DNA from: Mycobacterium syngnathidarum
GTDB lineage: Bacteria > Actinomycetota > Actinomycetes > Mycobacteriales > Mycobacteriaceae
Reading direction: 5' to 3'
Length of the DNA: 50,333 nt
Assembly (NCBI RefSeq): GCF_001942625.1
Contig: NZ_MLCL01000083.1
Coordinates: 1 to 50,333 of the forward strand
The notes under the pieces: model-generated
What the model saw: only the letters and a program-made list of their open reading frames with translations
Databases searched by the model: none
What the model was told of the DNA's origin: nothing
In this document: positions 34,897 to 44,660 of the stretch, one piece after another
Position numbering within the stretch: the stretch's first letter is position 1
How the letters are laid out: each line of letters starts with the position of its first letter
Translations under genes and position numbers: made by a program

Positions 34897-37121
34897 CGAC
34901 CAAGAAATTCACCCCGACCATCAAGCGGGGGCCGCGGCTGACACCGGGTGAGATCAACGTCGCCGCACCAGATGACCTCGGCATCGACATCCCGCCCTCG
35001 GGCATGCAGAAAGCCATGCCCTGGGTCATGGGTGGCTGCATGATCGGCATGATCGCGATCATGATCTTCACCGGTGTGCGTCAGCTGTCCCCGTACATGC
35101 TGATGATGCCGCTGATGATGATCATGGGCACGGTCGGTTTCATGTCCAGCGGTGGCGGCGGCGGCAAGAAGGTCCCCGAAATCAACGCCGACCGCAAGGA
35201 ATACCTGCGATACCTGGCCGGCCTGCGCACCCGGGTGACCGCGTCGGCGTCGGCTCAGGTGGCGTTCTTCGGTTACCACGCACCGCATCCCGACGATCTG
35301 CTGTCGATCATCGGTACGCACCGGCAGTGGTCGCGGCAGGCCAACTCGGATTTCTACGCCGCAACCCGGATCGGTATCGGCGCCGAGATCGCGGTGGACC
35401 GGCTGCTCAAGCCGAACACCAGCGGGGAGCTGGCCGGTCCACAGGGTGCGCCACAGCCGCACCTGGAGCCCGTCAGCCACATGTGGGTGACCAAGTTCCT
35501 GCGCACCCACGGCCTGATCCAGGATTGCCCGAAACTTGTTCAGCTGCGGACATTTCCGACCATCGCCGTCGGCGGTGACATCCAGGGCGCGGCGGGGCTG
35601 CTGACCGCGATGATCTGTCATCTGGCGGTGTTCCATCCGCCAGACCTGCTGCAGATCCGGGTGCTCACCGACAACCCGGAGGACCCGAACTGGTCGTGGC
35701 TCAAGTGGTTGCCGCACGCGCAGCACCAGACCGACACCGACGCGGCCGGGCCCACCCGGCTGGTCTACACCCGGCCCGACGGCCTGAGCGATCTGACCGC
35801 ACGCGGCCCGCACAGCGCCGACTCGGTGCCCGGCGGCCCGTATGTGATCGTGGTGGACCTGACCGGCGGCAAGGCCGGCTTCCCGGTCGACGGCCGGGCC
35901 GGCGTCACCGTGCTCACCCTGGGCAACCACCGCGGCTCGGCCTACCGGCTGCGGGTCGACGCGGACGGCACGGCCGACGACAAGCTGCCCAACCAGAACT
36001 ACCGCGAGGTGACGCGAGTCGTCGACCGGATGACCCCGGCGCAGGCCGGCCGGGTGGCCCGCAAGCTTGCCGGCTGGTCGATCACCGGCACGATCATCGA
36101 CAAGAACGTCCGGGTGCAGAAGAAGGTCTCCAAGGAATGGCACCACCTGGTCGGCGCCAAGTCGGTGGAAGAGGTGACCCCGGCGCGTTGGCGGATGTTC
36201 ACCGACACCGACCGGGACCGGCTCAAGATCCCGTTCGGCCACGAGCTCAAGACCGGCGAGGTGATGAAGCTCGACATCAAGGAGGGCGCCGAGTTCGGTG
36301 CGGGCCCGCACGGCATGTTGATCGGGACCACCGGTTCGGGCAAGTCGGAATTCCTGCGCACCATGATCTTGTCGCTGGTGGCCACCCACCACCCCGACCA
36401 GATCAACCTGCTGCTCACCGACTTCAAGGGCGGTTCGACCTTCCTGGGTATGGAAAAGCTCCCGCACACCGCGGCTGTCGTGACCAACATGGAAGAGGAA
36501 GCCGAGCTGGTCGGCCGTATGGGCGAGGTGCTCACCGGTGAGCTCGACCGTCGTCAGCAGATCCTGCGTCAGGCCGGCATGCAGGTCGGTGCCGCCGGTG
36601 CGCTGTCGGGTGTGGCCGAGTACGAGAAGCACCGCGAGCGTGGTGCGGACCTCCCGCCGTTGCCGACGCTGTTCGTGGTGGTCGACGAGTTCGCCGAGCT
36701 GCTGCAGAACCATCCGGACTTCATCGGACTGTTCGACCGGATCTGCCGCGTGGGTCGCTCGCTGCGGGTGCACCTGCTGCTGGCCACCCAGTCGCTGAAC
36801 ACCGGCGGTGTCCGCATCGACAAGCTCGAGCCCAACCTGACGTACCGAATTGCGTTGCGTACCACCAGCTCTGCGGAGTCCAAGGCGGTGATCGGCACAC
36901 CGGAGGCGCAGTACATCACCAACAAGGAGAGTGGTGTCGGGTTCCTTCGGGTGGGCATGGAAGACCCGGTGAAGTTCAGCACCCTCTACACCGGCGCCAA
37001 CTACGTGCCCGAGGTGGAGGATTCCGGGGACGGTGAGGCCAGGCCTCGCGAGAAGCGCCAGACCCGTTTGCGCATCCACCAGTTCACGACGACCCCGATC
37101 TTCGATACGGCGGTGAGCTAG
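34893..37121 (+). CDS. eccCa1: ESX-1 FtsK/SpoIIIE ATPase subunit EccCa1
   Basis: A 742-residue protein. It has two membrane helices near the N-terminus (about 45-85, rich in Met), a DUF-type ATPase-like region, and an FtsK/SpoIIIE domain. That domain has Walker A GTTGSGKS (478-485), [12 protein letters not shown] and Walker [12 protein letters not shown]. It energises substrate export and links EccB/EccD to EccCb1. As in other ESX-1 systems, EccC is split into two genes here. The ATG at 34893 overlaps the eccB1 stop; the frame extends upstream but within eccB1. The eccCb1 ATG is 2 bp after the stop. Confidence 0.96.
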   Translation: MTTKKFTPTIKRGPRLTPGEINVAAPDDLGIDIPPSGMQKAMPWVMGGCMIGMIAIMIFTGVRQLSPYMLMMPLMMIMGTVGFMSSGGGGGKKVPEINADRKEYLRYLAGLRTRVTASASAQVAFFGYHAPHPDDLLSIIGTHRQWSRQANSDFYAATRIGIGAEIAVDRLLKPNTSGELAGPQGAPQPHLEPVSHMWVTKFLRTHGLIQDCPKLVQLRTFPTIAVGGDIQGAAGLLTAMICHLAVFHPPDLLQIRVLTDNPEDPNWSWLKWLPHAQHQTDTDAAGPTRLVYTRPDGLSDLTARGPHSADSVPGGPYVIVVDLTGGKAGFPVDGRAGVTVLTLGNHRGSAYRLRVDADGTADDKLPNQNYREVTRVVDRMTPAQAGRVARKLAGWSITGTIIDKNVRVQKKVSKEWHHLVGAKSVEEVTPARWRMFTDTDRDRLKIPFGHELKTGEVMKLDIKEGAEFGAGPHGMLIGTTGSGKSEFLRTMILSLVATHHPDQINLLLTDFKGGSTFLGMEKLPHTAAVVTNMEEEAELVGRMGEVLTGELDRRQQILRQAGMQVGAAGALSGVAEYEKHRERGADLPPLPTLFVVVDEFAELLQNHPDFIGLFDRICRVGRSLRVHLLLATQSLNTGGVRIDKLEPNLTYRIALRTTSSAESKAVIGTPEAQYITNKESGVGFLRVGMEDPVKFSTLYTGANYVPEVEDSGDGEARPREKRQTRLRIHQFTTTPIFDTAVS

Positions 37122-37123
37122 CC

Positions 37124-38875
37124 ATGAGTACTGACGCCGAACCCAGGGTGTTGCGCGAGGTCGTCCTCGAGCAGCTGGGCACCGGTGAGAGCCGCGCCTA
37201 CAAGATGTGGCTGCCGCCGCTGACCGACCCGACACCGGTCAATGAACTGATCGAGCGTGACTACCAGCGCGCGCCGTTGCGTTTCGCGCTGGGAATCATG
37301 GACGAGCCGCGCCGGCACCGGCAGGACATCTGGGGCGTCGACGTCTCGGCGGCCGGCGGCAACATCGCGATCGGCGGTGCGCCGCAGACCGGGAAATCGA
37401 CGTTCCTGCAGACGCTGATGTTGTCGGCCGCGGCCACCCACACGCCGCGCCAGGTGCAGTTCTACTGCATCGATCTCGGCGGTGGTGGCTTGATGTACAT
37501 GGAGGATCTGCCGCATGTGGGTGGCGTGGCCACCCGCGCCGAACCCGACCGGGTCAACCGGGTGGTGGCCGAGGTCAAAGCGGTGCTGAGGGCCCGCGAG
37601 CAGGTGTTCAAGCAGTACCGCGTCGGCTCGATAGCGTCCTACCGCGAGATGCGGGACGACCCGAACAACGCGGCCGCGCAGGATCCGTTCGGTGACGTGT
37701 TCTTGGTGATCGACGGCTGGCCGGCCTTCGTGGCCGAGTTCCCCGATCTGGAACCGGCTGTGCAGGATCTGGCCGGTCAGGGTTTGGCGTACGGCGTGCA
37801 TGTCATCATCTCCACGCCGCGCTGGACGGAGCTCAAGTCACGTGTGCGCGATTACCTGGGCACCAAGGTGGAGTTCCGTCTGGGTGACGTGAACGAGACC
37901 CAGATCGACCGGATCACCCGCGATATCCCGGCCAATCGTCCGGGTCGTGCCGTCTCCCTCGAGAAGCATCACCTGATGATCGGGGTGCCCCGGTTGGACG
38001 GTGTGCACAGCGCCGCCAACATCGTCGACGCCATCTCGGCGGGCGTGCAGCAGGTGGCCGCGCGTCACACCGATCAGGCACCGCAGGTGCGGGTGCTCCC
38101 GGACCGGATCTACCTGCATCAGCTCGACCCGAACCCGCCGGGACCGGATTCGGATTACCGGACGCGCTGGCAGGTACCGCTGGGGCTGCGCGAGTCGGAC
38201 CTCACGGTGGCCTACAACCAGATGAACTCGACGCCGCACCTGCTGATCTTCGGCGCTCCCAAGTCGGGCAAGACCACGATTGCGCATGCGGTGGCCAAGG
38301 CGATCTGCAGTCGCAACAGCCCCGATCAGGTCAGGTTCATGCTGGCCGACTACCGGTCGGGCCTGCTCGATGCGGTGCCCGAGTCGCATTTGCTGGCGGC
38401 CGGCGCGATCAACCGCAACAGCGCCTCGCTGGAGGAGGCGATCAAGGCGCTGGCGACCAACTTGAAGAAGCGGTTGCCGCCGCCGGACCTGACCACCGCG
38501 CAGCTGCGGGCGCGGTCATGGTGGAGCGGGCCCGACATCGTGCTGCTGGTCGACGACTGGCACATGATCACCGCCGCCGCCGGCATGATGTCGCCGATGG
38601 CGCCGCTCGGTCCGCTGCTTCCGGCAGCCGCCGATATCGGCTTGCACGTCATTGCGACATGCCAGATGAGCCTGGCGCACCGGGCAACGATGGACAAGTT
38701 CGTCGGCGCCGCCTACGGCGCCGGTTCGCCGACTTTGTTCCTGTCCGGCGAGAAGAACGACTTCCCGTCGCGGGAGATCATTGTCAAGAAAAGGCCGCCT
38801 GGCCAGGCATTTATGGTCGCGCCGGACGGCAAGGAGGTCATTCAGGCGTCCTATGTCGATCCGCCCGCCGAATAA
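37124..38875 (+). CDS. eccCb1: ESX-1 ATPase subunit EccCb1
   Basis: A 583-residue soluble protein with two FtsK-type ATPase domains. Walker A motifs are GAPQTGKS (85-92) and GAPKSGKT (377-384), with Walker B-like LVIDGWPAF and VLLVDDWHM. The second-domain pocket binds the C-terminal signal of EsxB in the well-studied systems. In both Walker B motifs a Gly or Asp-Asp replaces the usual DE pair, typical for the degenerate ATPase domains 2 and 3 of EccC. It is 180 bp from pe35, the largest gap so far within the cluster, with a hairpin between them. Confidence 0.96.
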   Translation: MSTDAEPRVLREVVLEQLGTGESRAYKMWLPPLTDPTPVNELIERDYQRAPLRFALGIMDEPRRHRQDIWGVDVSAAGGNIAIGGAPQTGKSTFLQTLMLSAAATHTPRQVQFYCIDLGGGGLMYMEDLPHVGGVATRAEPDRVNRVVAEVKAVLRAREQVFKQYRVGSIASYREMRDDPNNAAAQDPFGDVFLVIDGWPAFVAEFPDLEPAVQDLAGQGLAYGVHVIISTPRWTELKSRVRDYLGTKVEFRLGDVNETQIDRITRDIPANRPGRAVSLEKHHLMIGVPRLDGVHSAANIVDAISAGVQQVAARHTDQAPQVRVLPDRIYLHQLDPNPPGPDSDYRTRWQVPLGLRESDLTVAYNQMNSTPHLLIFGAPKSGKTTIAHAVAKAICSRNSPDQVRFMLADYRSGLLDAVPESHLLAAGAINRNSASLEEAIKALATNLKKRLPPPDLTTAQLRARSWWSGPDIVLLVDDWHMITAAAGMMSPMAPLGPLLPAAADIGLHVIATCQMSLAHRATMDKFVGAAYGAGSPTLFLSGEKNDFPSREIIVKKRPPGQAFMVAPDGKEVIQASYVDPPAE

Positions 38876-38929
38876 GTGTTCTCAGCACTCCGAAACTGCA
38901 GTTAGTATTTACCCAACGCACTCAGCAAC

Positions 38930-38949
38930 GCTGGCGGCGGCCCGCCAGC
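38930..38949. terminator. Hairpin between eccCb1 and pe35
   Basis: GCTGGCGG (38930-38937) and CCGCCAGC (38942-38949) form a perfect 8-bp stem with loop CGGC, followed by AAAGGG. It lies 55 bp after eccCb1 and about 107 bp before pe35. It may end or attenuate the core operon transcript, leaving pe35-ppe68-esxBA to their own promoter. No T tract is seen. Confidence 0.5.
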
Positions 38950-39055
38950 AAAGGGATCGGGGGACAGGTTCCTTGGCGACTTGGCAAACTCCATGCCAGG
39001 TCGGTCTTGAGTGCTTGTCCCTGGTTATTTGCAATCGAAACAGGGGAGCAAGCAA

Positions 39056-39349
39056 ATGCAACCGATGATGCACAACCCGGGCGCCGAAGGTGTTGCGGCA
39101 CAGGTGATCGCAAACGCGGCCCGTGGTCTGGCCGGCGGCACCACGGCTTCTGCGGCCGTCACCGCGCTGGTTCCGGCCGGCGCTGACGAGGTCTCGGCCA
39201 TGGCGGCCATGGCCTTCGCCAGCGAGGGGGTCGAGGCCCTTACGGCGAACTCGTTCGCCCAGGAGGAGCTGACCCGCGCGGGTGCGGCGTTCCAGGAGAT
39301 CGCGGGCATCTACAACGCGGTCGACGCGGCCCAGGCCACCACGCTTTAG
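39056..39349 (+). CDS. pe35: PE family protein PE35
   Basis: A 97-residue PE-domain protein. Two helices are visible: EGVAAQVIANAARGLAGGTT and ADEVSAMAAMAFASEGVEAL. The C-terminal secretion signal YxxxD is YNAVD (86-90). It pairs with PPE68 and is recognised through EspG1. The N-terminal PE dipeptide itself is replaced by HNPGAE, as in other PE35 proteins. The ATG at 39056 follows CAGGGGAGC. It is 42 bp upstream of ppe68. Confidence 0.93.
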   Translation: MQPMMHNPGAEGVAAQVIANAARGLAGGTTASAAVTALVPAGADEVSAMAAMAFASEGVEALTANSFAQEELTRAGAAFQEIAGIYNAVDAAQATTL

Positions 39350-39391
39350 CACGTCGTAGGCATATTCGTCTTCAGATAGGGTCATCGAGTC

Positions 39392-40717
39392 ATGGTTGCG
39401 GCACCACCCGTCCCACCGACCTGGTTCGCGTTGCCTCCAGAGATCAACACCGCCCGCTTGATGGTCGGTGCTGGTCCGGCACCGATGCTCCAGGCGGCCA
39501 CGGGTTGGGAGGGGCTGGCGATCCTGCTCGAGACCCAGGCTGACGAACTTGCCGGTGCGCTGAGCAACTTGACCGCGGTGTGGAGCGGCACGGCAAGTGA
39601 GCGTGCGGTCGCTGCGACCATGCCGATGATCATGTGGCTGCGAACCATGGCACTGCAGGCTCAGAAGCGGGCTCTGCAGGCCGGCGCCCAGGCGAGTTCG
39701 TACAGCCTGGCGTTGGCGACCACTCCGCCGATTCCGGAGATCGAGCAGAACCACGTCACTCACGCGGTCCTGGAAGCCACCAACTTCCTGGGCATCAATA
39801 CGATGCCGATCGGGCTCAACGAGATGGACTACTTCGTCCGGATGTGGAACCAGGCGGCCGGGGCGATGGAGGCGTACCACGCCGAAACGACCGTCAACCT
39901 GCTGTTCGAGCCGATCATGCCGATGATGCCGATCGTGCTGCCCGGAATCGGAGAGACCACCGCGGCGGCGGCGCTCGCGTCGACCGCTCCGCGGACGGCA
40001 ATGGGTGCGGCCCGCAACATGACGATCGAAGGCATCAGTGCCATATCGACGATGTCATCGATCAAGTTGGCCACCGGCAATGCCGCCGCGCAGGCCAATC
40101 ATGCCGAGCAGCGGGCGATGGGCGCGGCGAGCAAGGGCGAGAACGCCGGGCAGCAGGAAAAGGATCCGTCTGAGAAGAACCCGATGCAGCAGGGCATGCA
40201 GATGGTCATGCAGATGGGGCAGCAGGGCGGGCAGCTCGCGGGGCAGATCCCGCAGATGCTCCAGTCCCAGATGCAGACCTTCACCCAGCCGCTGCAGCAG
40301 GTGACCCAGATGGTCAGCCAGTTCTCCGGCATGGGCGGCAGTCAGTCGGGCATGCAGTCCGGGCTGATGGGGGCGATGCCGTTCTCGAACCATCCGCTGG
40401 CCGGCGGCACCGGTGCGAGTTCGGGAGCGGGCCTGGTGCGCGCGGCGTCGCTGCCGGGTGCGCTCGGGTCCCCGCCGCGCACAGCGCTGTTGTCGAGCAT
40501 GTTGGGCATCAGCGGGGAGGCCAAGCCGGCGATGTCGGCCATGGCCGCGGGTCCGACGGGCCCGATGGCGCCGGTGGGTGCCGGCGGCGGCGGTGGGGCC
40601 GGTGCACCGGTGCACGCCGCCAAGAAAGAAGAACAGAGTGGCGGCACGAAAGACGGATTGATCGCGCCGACCGCTCTCACATATGACCAAACAGATGACG
40701 CCGACGACGACTGGTAG
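39392..40717 (+). CDS. ppe68: PPE family protein PPE68
   Basis: A 441-residue protein. The N-terminal PPE domain has PPE at 15-17 in WFALPPEINTARL and the WxG-type turn VWSGTAS (Trp64, Gly66). The EspG-binding tip lies in the helices around LRTMALQAQKRALQAGAQAS. The C-terminal half contains hydrophobic stretches and a Met/Gln/Gly-rich segment (MQQGMQMVMQMGQQGGQLAG), then Gly-rich sequence. It is expected at the cell envelope as partner of PE35. It is longer than the 368-residue M. tuberculosis protein, mainly through the Met/Gln-rich part. Confidence 0.94.
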   Translation: MVAAPPVPPTWFALPPEINTARLMVGAGPAPMLQAATGWEGLAILLETQADELAGALSNLTAVWSGTASERAVAATMPMIMWLRTMALQAQKRALQAGAQASSYSLALATTPPIPEIEQNHVTHAVLEATNFLGINTMPIGLNEMDYFVRMWNQAAGAMEAYHAETTVNLLFEPIMPMMPIVLPGIGETTAAAALASTAPRTAMGAARNMTIEGISAISTMSSIKLATGNAAAQANHAEQRAMGAASKGENAGQQEKDPSEKNPMQQGMQMVMQMGQQGGQLAGQIPQMLQSQMQTFTQPLQQVTQMVSQFSGMGGSQSGMQSGLMGAMPFSNHPLAGGTGASSGAGLVRAASLPGALGSPPRTALLSSMLGISGEAKPAMSAMAAGPTGPMAPVGAGGGGGAGAPVHAAKKEEQSGGTKDGLIAPTALTYDQTDDADDDW

Positions 40718-40808
40718 GCGTCCACGTCAAGACTTTCCGGCCACCCGGCCGGAGGACTCGCCAAATTTCCATCTGGTGAGGACAAAGGGAAAATAAGGGG
40801 AATCCAAC

Positions 40809-41111
40809 ATGGCACAGATGAATACAGATGCCGCCGTCCTCGCCAAGGAGGCTGGTAATTTCGAGCGCATCTCCGGTGAGCTCAAGAGCGTCATCGCACA
40901 GGTCGAGTCGACCGGTGGCACCTTGGCCGCTCAGATGCAGGGTCAGGCCGGCACGGCCGCTCAGGCGGCGCTCGCCCGCTTCCACGAGGCTGCTGACAAG
41001 CAGATCCAGGAGCTGAACGAGATCTCGACCAACATCCACACCTCGGGTACTCAGTACACGAGCACCGACGACGATCAGGCCGGCAACCTGGCCTCGTCGA
41101 TGAACATCTGA
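40809..41111 (+). CDS. esxB: ESX-1 substrate EsxB (CFP-10)
   Basis: A 100-residue WXG100 protein, the usual length. Helix one (DAAVLAKEAGNFERISGELK) and helix two (AQAALARFHEAADKQIQELNE) flank the turn. The C-terminal signal YxxxD is YTSTD (83-87), which docks on EccCb1. The turn reads AQMQGQAG, so the canonical WXG Trp at position 43 is Met. It forms the 1:1 secreted dimer with EsxA, encoded 30 bp downstream. Confidence 0.97.
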   Translation: MAQMNTDAAVLAKEAGNFERISGELKSVIAQVESTGGTLAAQMQGQAGTAAQAALARFHEAADKQIQELNEISTNIHTSGTQYTSTDDDQAGNLASSMNI

Positions 41112-41141
41112 CCTAACTGACCTCGAGAACGGAGACAAGAC

Positions 41142-41429
41142 ATGACAGAACAGGTTTGGAATTTCGCCGGTATCGAAGGTGGCGCCAGTGAGATCCAGGG
41201 CGCCGTCAGCACCACCGCCGGCCTGCTGGACGAAGGCAAGGGCTCGCTCGCTGCGCTCGCCTCGGCGTGGGGTGGCTCGGGTTCGGAGGCCTACCAGGCC
41301 GTTCAGACCCGTTGGGACAGCACCTCCAACGAGCTGAACCAGGCGCTGCAGAATCTCGCCCAGACCATCAGCGAGGCGGGACAGACCATGTCCCAGACCG
41401 AGGCCGGCGTCACGGGAATGTTTGCCTGA
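41142..41429 (+). CDS. esxA: ESX-1 substrate EsxA (ESAT-6)
   Basis: A 95-residue WXG100 protein, identical in length to M. tuberculosis EsxA. It starts [20 protein letters not shown]. The canonical turn is [12 protein letters not shown] (Trp43, Gly45), followed by the second helix and a flexible C-terminus [11 protein letters not shown]. It is the secreted partner of EsxB and is implicated in membrane interaction in pathogens and in conjugal DNA transfer in M. smegmatis. A long hairpin follows the stop. Confidence 0.98.
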   Translation: MTEQVWNFAGIEGGASEIQGAVSTTAGLLDEGKGSLAALASAWGGSGSEAYQAVQTRWDSTSNELNQALQNLAQTISEAGQTMSQTEAGVTGMFA

Positions 41430-41454
41430 CACTGCTCGGTATCAAGCATGCTTT

Positions 41455-41503
41455 TGGTGGGCGGGTACTCGGTCTATCTGGTGATAGCCGAACCCGCCCA
41501 CCA
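41455..41503 (+). terminator. Long hairpin after esxA
   Basis: TGGTGGGCGGGT (41455-41466) pairs perfectly with ACCCGCCCACCA (41492-41503). Inside, TCGG (41469-41472) pairs with CCGA (41488-41491) and CTATC (41474-41478) with GATAG (41483-41487) around loop TGGT. The result is one near-continuous hairpin of about 21 bp in the 130-bp gap between esxA and espI. It is likely a terminator or a stabilising 3' structure for the esxBA message. Confidence 0.75.
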
Positions 41504-41559
41504 CTTGTGCTTGGGTGTAAAGATCTAACCACTTGTATTTGACTATCTGAGGGGTCCCC

Positions 41560-42993
41560 ATGTCGGCCGACTATGACCGGCTCTTCCACTCGTCTGAACC
41601 GGGTAAACCGGTCGACGATGCCACCGCCATTGTGGACAGAGATGCCATTCTGAAGGCCGCCGCGGCCGCGCCGCCGCCACCGCCGGTTCAGGCCGGGGAA
41701 ACCAGCTCCACGGATGTGCCCGTGGCCCCCACGGCATCCACCCAGACTCAGGCTGCCGCGCAGCCGCGGCACGCGGAGACCACACCGCAGATGCCTGCGC
41801 CGATGCCGCAGCCGCCGGCCACCGCGCCGCAGTGGCCGCAGAACTCGATGCTTCGCGCGCCGCAGCAGCAACAGCAGTTCGGCCAGGGCGCTCGTCACGA
41901 GCAGGCCCGGACGCTGCCCGGCCCGGCCCCGCGCGTTGCGCCCGGCCCGGCGCCGTCGCAGTTCGCCGACCTCGATCCTGAGGTCAGCGGCCAGTGGCGG
42001 GCAGGCCAGGCCATCCCGACTCCCGCGGCGCCCGGCCCCACGTCAGCGGCCTCGATGGGCAACCACCGCGCGATCGACGCGCTGTCGCACGTCGGGGTCA
42101 AGACCGGTGTGAAGATGCCGTCGCAGCGCGGATGGCGGCACTGGCTGTACCTCACCACGCGAATCAACCTTGGTCTGTCGCCCGACGAGATCTACGAACT
42201 CGAACTGCATAATCGCATTCGCCGCAACGCCCGCGACTCTTACCAGATCGGCGTGTTCGGTCTCAAGGGCGGCGTGGGCAAGACCGCCGTCACCGTGGCG
42301 CTCGGATCGGCGATGGCCAAGGTACGTGGCGACCGCATCCTGGCGATCGACGCCGACCCGGACGGCGGCAACCTGGCCGACCGGGCCGGGCGCCAGTCCG
42401 CGGCCACCATCTCCGATCTGCTGGCTGACCAGGAACTGACGCGCTACAACGACATTCGCGCCTACACGAGCATGAACGGCTCCAACCTCGAGGTGCTGTC
42501 CTCGGAGGATTACAGCGGCGCGCAGCGCGAGTTCGACGACGAGGACTGGAAGGGCGCCACCTCCGTGGTGTCGCGCTACTACAACCTCGTACTGGCCGAT
42601 TGCGGCGCCGGCCTTTTCCAGAAGGCTTCTCGCGGCGTGCTTTCCACGGTGTCCGGCATGGTGATCGTGGCCAGCGCCTCGATCGACGGGGCTCGGCAGG
42701 CCGCGATCACGATGGACTGGCTGCGCCAGAACGGGTATCAGGATCTGCTCGGCCGGTCCTGCGTCGTCATCAACCACGTCACACCCGGCAAGCCCAACGT
42801 CGACATCGACGATCTGGTGCAGCAGTTCGAGCGCCACGTGCCTCCGGGCCGGGTCATCGTGCTGCCGTGGGACAAGCACATCGCCGCGGGCACCGAGATT
42901 CAGCTCGACCTGCTCGGCGACACGTTCCAGCGTCGCATCACCGAGCTGGCCGCTGCCCTGTCCGACGATTTCGACAGGCTTGAACGGCGTTGA
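41560..42993 (+). CDS. espI: ESX-1 associated MinD-like ATPase EspI
   Basis: A 477-residue protein. The N-terminal ~170 residues are rich in Ala/Pro/Gln. The C-terminal ATPase domain has deviant Walker A KGGVGKT (236-242), ILAIDADPDGGNLADRAG and LVLADCGAGLF. Position between esxA and eccD1 is that of EspI (Rv3876). In M. tuberculosis, EspI represses ESX-1 secretion when ATP falls. The N-terminal opening MSADYDRLFHSSE is typical. Its stop overlaps the eccD1 TTG start by 4 bp. Confidence 0.93.
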   Translation: MSADYDRLFHSSEPGKPVDDATAIVDRDAILKAAAAAPPPPPVQAGETSSTDVPVAPTASTQTQAAAQPRHAETTPQMPAPMPQPPATAPQWPQNSMLRAPQQQQQFGQGARHEQARTLPGPAPRVAPGPAPSQFADLDPEVSGQWRAGQAIPTPAAPGPTSAASMGNHRAIDALSHVGVKTGVKMPSQRGWRHWLYLTTRINLGLSPDEIYELELHNRIRRNARDSYQIGVFGLKGGVGKTAVTVALGSAMAKVRGDRILAIDADPDGGNLADRAGRQSAATISDLLADQELTRYNDIRAYTSMNGSNLEVLSSEDYSGAQREFDDEDWKGATSVVSRYYNLVLADCGAGLFQKASRGVLSTVSGMVIVASASIDGARQAAITMDWLRQNGYQDLLGRSCVVINHVTPGKPNVDIDDLVQQFERHVPPGRVIVLPWDKHIAAGTEIQLDLLGDTFQRRITELAAALSDDFDRLERR

Positions 42994-44522
42994 CCGCGAC
43001 CGCAGCCGCAGCAGGCACATCGAGCACGACGCCCAGTAGGCCGTCCACCACCAGGGTCACGATCCTGACCGGCAAACGGATGACCGATCTGGTGTTGCCG
43101 GCCACCGCGCCGATCGAGACCTACATCGACGAAACCGTGAATGTCCTGGGCGAATTGCTCGAGGACACCCCGAAGGACACCCTCGCCGGCTTCGACTTCG
43201 CCGAACAGGGCATGTGGGCGTTCGCCCGGCCGGGTGCGCCGCCGTTGAAGGCCGACGAATCTCTGGACGACGCCGGAGTGGTCGACGGTTCGCTGCTGAC
43301 GCTCGTCTCGGTCAGCCGCACCGAACGGTATCGCCCGCTGGTCGAGGACGTGATCGACGCGATCGCCGTGCTCGACGAATCACCGATATTCGACCGGACT
43401 GCACTGAACCGCTTTGTCGGCGTGGCGATCCCGCTGGTGGCCACGGCCGTCACGGTGATGTCACTGCTGTCCTGGAGCGGTGCCGGGCAGGGCTGGTGGT
43501 GGGCGCTGGCGCTCGGGTTGTTCGGTCTGGGCCTGCTGGGCGGCAGCTTCGCCGCGCAGACCCGCTACCAGAACCTGGACCTGGCCGAGAGCTTGCTGAT
43601 GGCCGCGACCATCGTGCTGGCCGGTGCCGCCGCATTGGCCGTGCCATTGCCGTACGACGCGGATTCCCTTGGCGCACCGCAAGTTGCCGGTGCCGGGGCG
43701 GTGGTGCTGTTGTTGACACTGGCGACCCGTGGCGGGCCGCGGCGCCGGGCCGATGTGGCCTCGTTCGTCGCGGTGCTGGCGATCGCCATCACCGGTGCGG
43801 CGATCGCGATCGGCTACGGTGCCGGTACCTGGGTGCCGGCCGGCGCCATCGCGTTCGGATTGATCGTGGTGACCAACGCCGCCAAACTCACTGTCGCTGT
43901 TGCCCGTATCGCCCTGCCGCCGATCCCGGCGCCCGGTGAGTCGGTCTCCAACGACGAGCTGCTCGACCCGGTCATCACACCGGACGAGGTCGACGAAGCG
44001 TCACCCACGTGGAAGGCGATCATCGCCTCAGTGCCGGAATCGGCCGCCCGACTGCAAGAACGCAGCTTGCTGACCCGCCAGCTGCTGATCGGATTCCTGT
44101 CCGCCGGTTCACTGGTGCTGGCGGTCGGTGCCATTGCCGTTGTGGTGCAAGGACACTTCTTCGTGCACAGCATGATCGTGGCCACGCTCGTCGCCGTGAT
44201 CTGTGGCTTCCGGTCACGGTTGTACGCCGAACGCTGGTGCTCCTGGTCCCTGCTCGCGGCGGCCATCGCCGTGCCGACGGGCGTGATGGTGCGCCTGTGC
44301 CTGTGGTACCCGGGCAGCGCCTGGATGGTGCTGTTGGTCTACACGGCCCTGGGCCTGGTTGCCGTGATCGCCGTCGGTGCCACCGATGGCGTGCGCCGGG
44401 TGTCGCCGGTGACGAAACGGATCCTGGAGTTGAGCGACGGCCTGGCCATCGCCGCAGTGATCCCGCTGCTGCTGTGGATCGCGGGCGTGTACGACCTGCT
44501 GCGGAACCTGCGGTTGCACTGA
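42990..44522 (+). CDS. eccD1: ESX-1 core membrane protein EccD1
   Basis: A 510-residue protein (511 in M. tuberculosis). It has an N-terminal ubiquitin-like domain (RVTILTGKRMTDLVLPATAP to about 115), then about eleven membrane helices. These include LVATAVTVMSLLSWSG, LLMAATIVLAGAAALAVPL, GFLSAGSLVLAVGAIAVVV and the last AVIPLLLWIAGVYDLLRNL. EccD dimers form the membrane vestibule of the T7SS. The start is TTG at 42990 within TTGA shared with the espI stop, indicating translational coupling; no other start gives the full ubiquitin-like fold. Confidence 0.95.
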   Translation: MTATAAAAGTSSTTPSRPSTTRVTILTGKRMTDLVLPATAPIETYIDETVNVLGELLEDTPKDTLAGFDFAEQGMWAFARPGAPPLKADESLDDAGVVDGSLLTLVSVSRTERYRPLVEDVIDAIAVLDESPIFDRTALNRFVGVAIPLVATAVTVMSLLSWSGAGQGWWWALALGLFGLGLLGGSFAAQTRYQNLDLAESLLMAATIVLAGAAALAVPLPYDADSLGAPQVAGAGAVVLLLTLATRGGPRRRADVASFVAVLAIAITGAAIAIGYGAGTWVPAGAIAFGLIVVTNAAKLTVAVARIALPPIPAPGESVSNDELLDPVITPDEVDEASPTWKAIIASVPESAARLQERSLLTRQLLIGFLSAGSLVLAVGAIAVVVQGHFFVHSMIVATLVAVICGFRSRLYAERWCSWSLLAAAIAVPTGVMVRLCLWYPGSAWMVLLVYTALGLVAVIAVGATDGVRRVSPVTKRILELSDGLAIAAVIPLLLWIAGVYDLLRNLRLH

Positions 44523-44660
44523 GGTTTATCGGTTATGGGTCGGTGAGGAACTGCCGGTCGATCCTGAGGTGCTGAAGCCTGTCGTTGCGTAGTTCGTGGT
44601 GGCAGGCGGGGCCGATAAGGGAGCCGGTAGAGAGGCGTCGTGCAGCGGGAGTGGACTGCG

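Noticed and set aside
34686..37235. Minus-strand open frame of about 849 codons opposite eccCa1
   Set aside because: It is a compositional shadow of a well-identified EccCa1 coding sequence, with no plausible start, ribosome site or family features.
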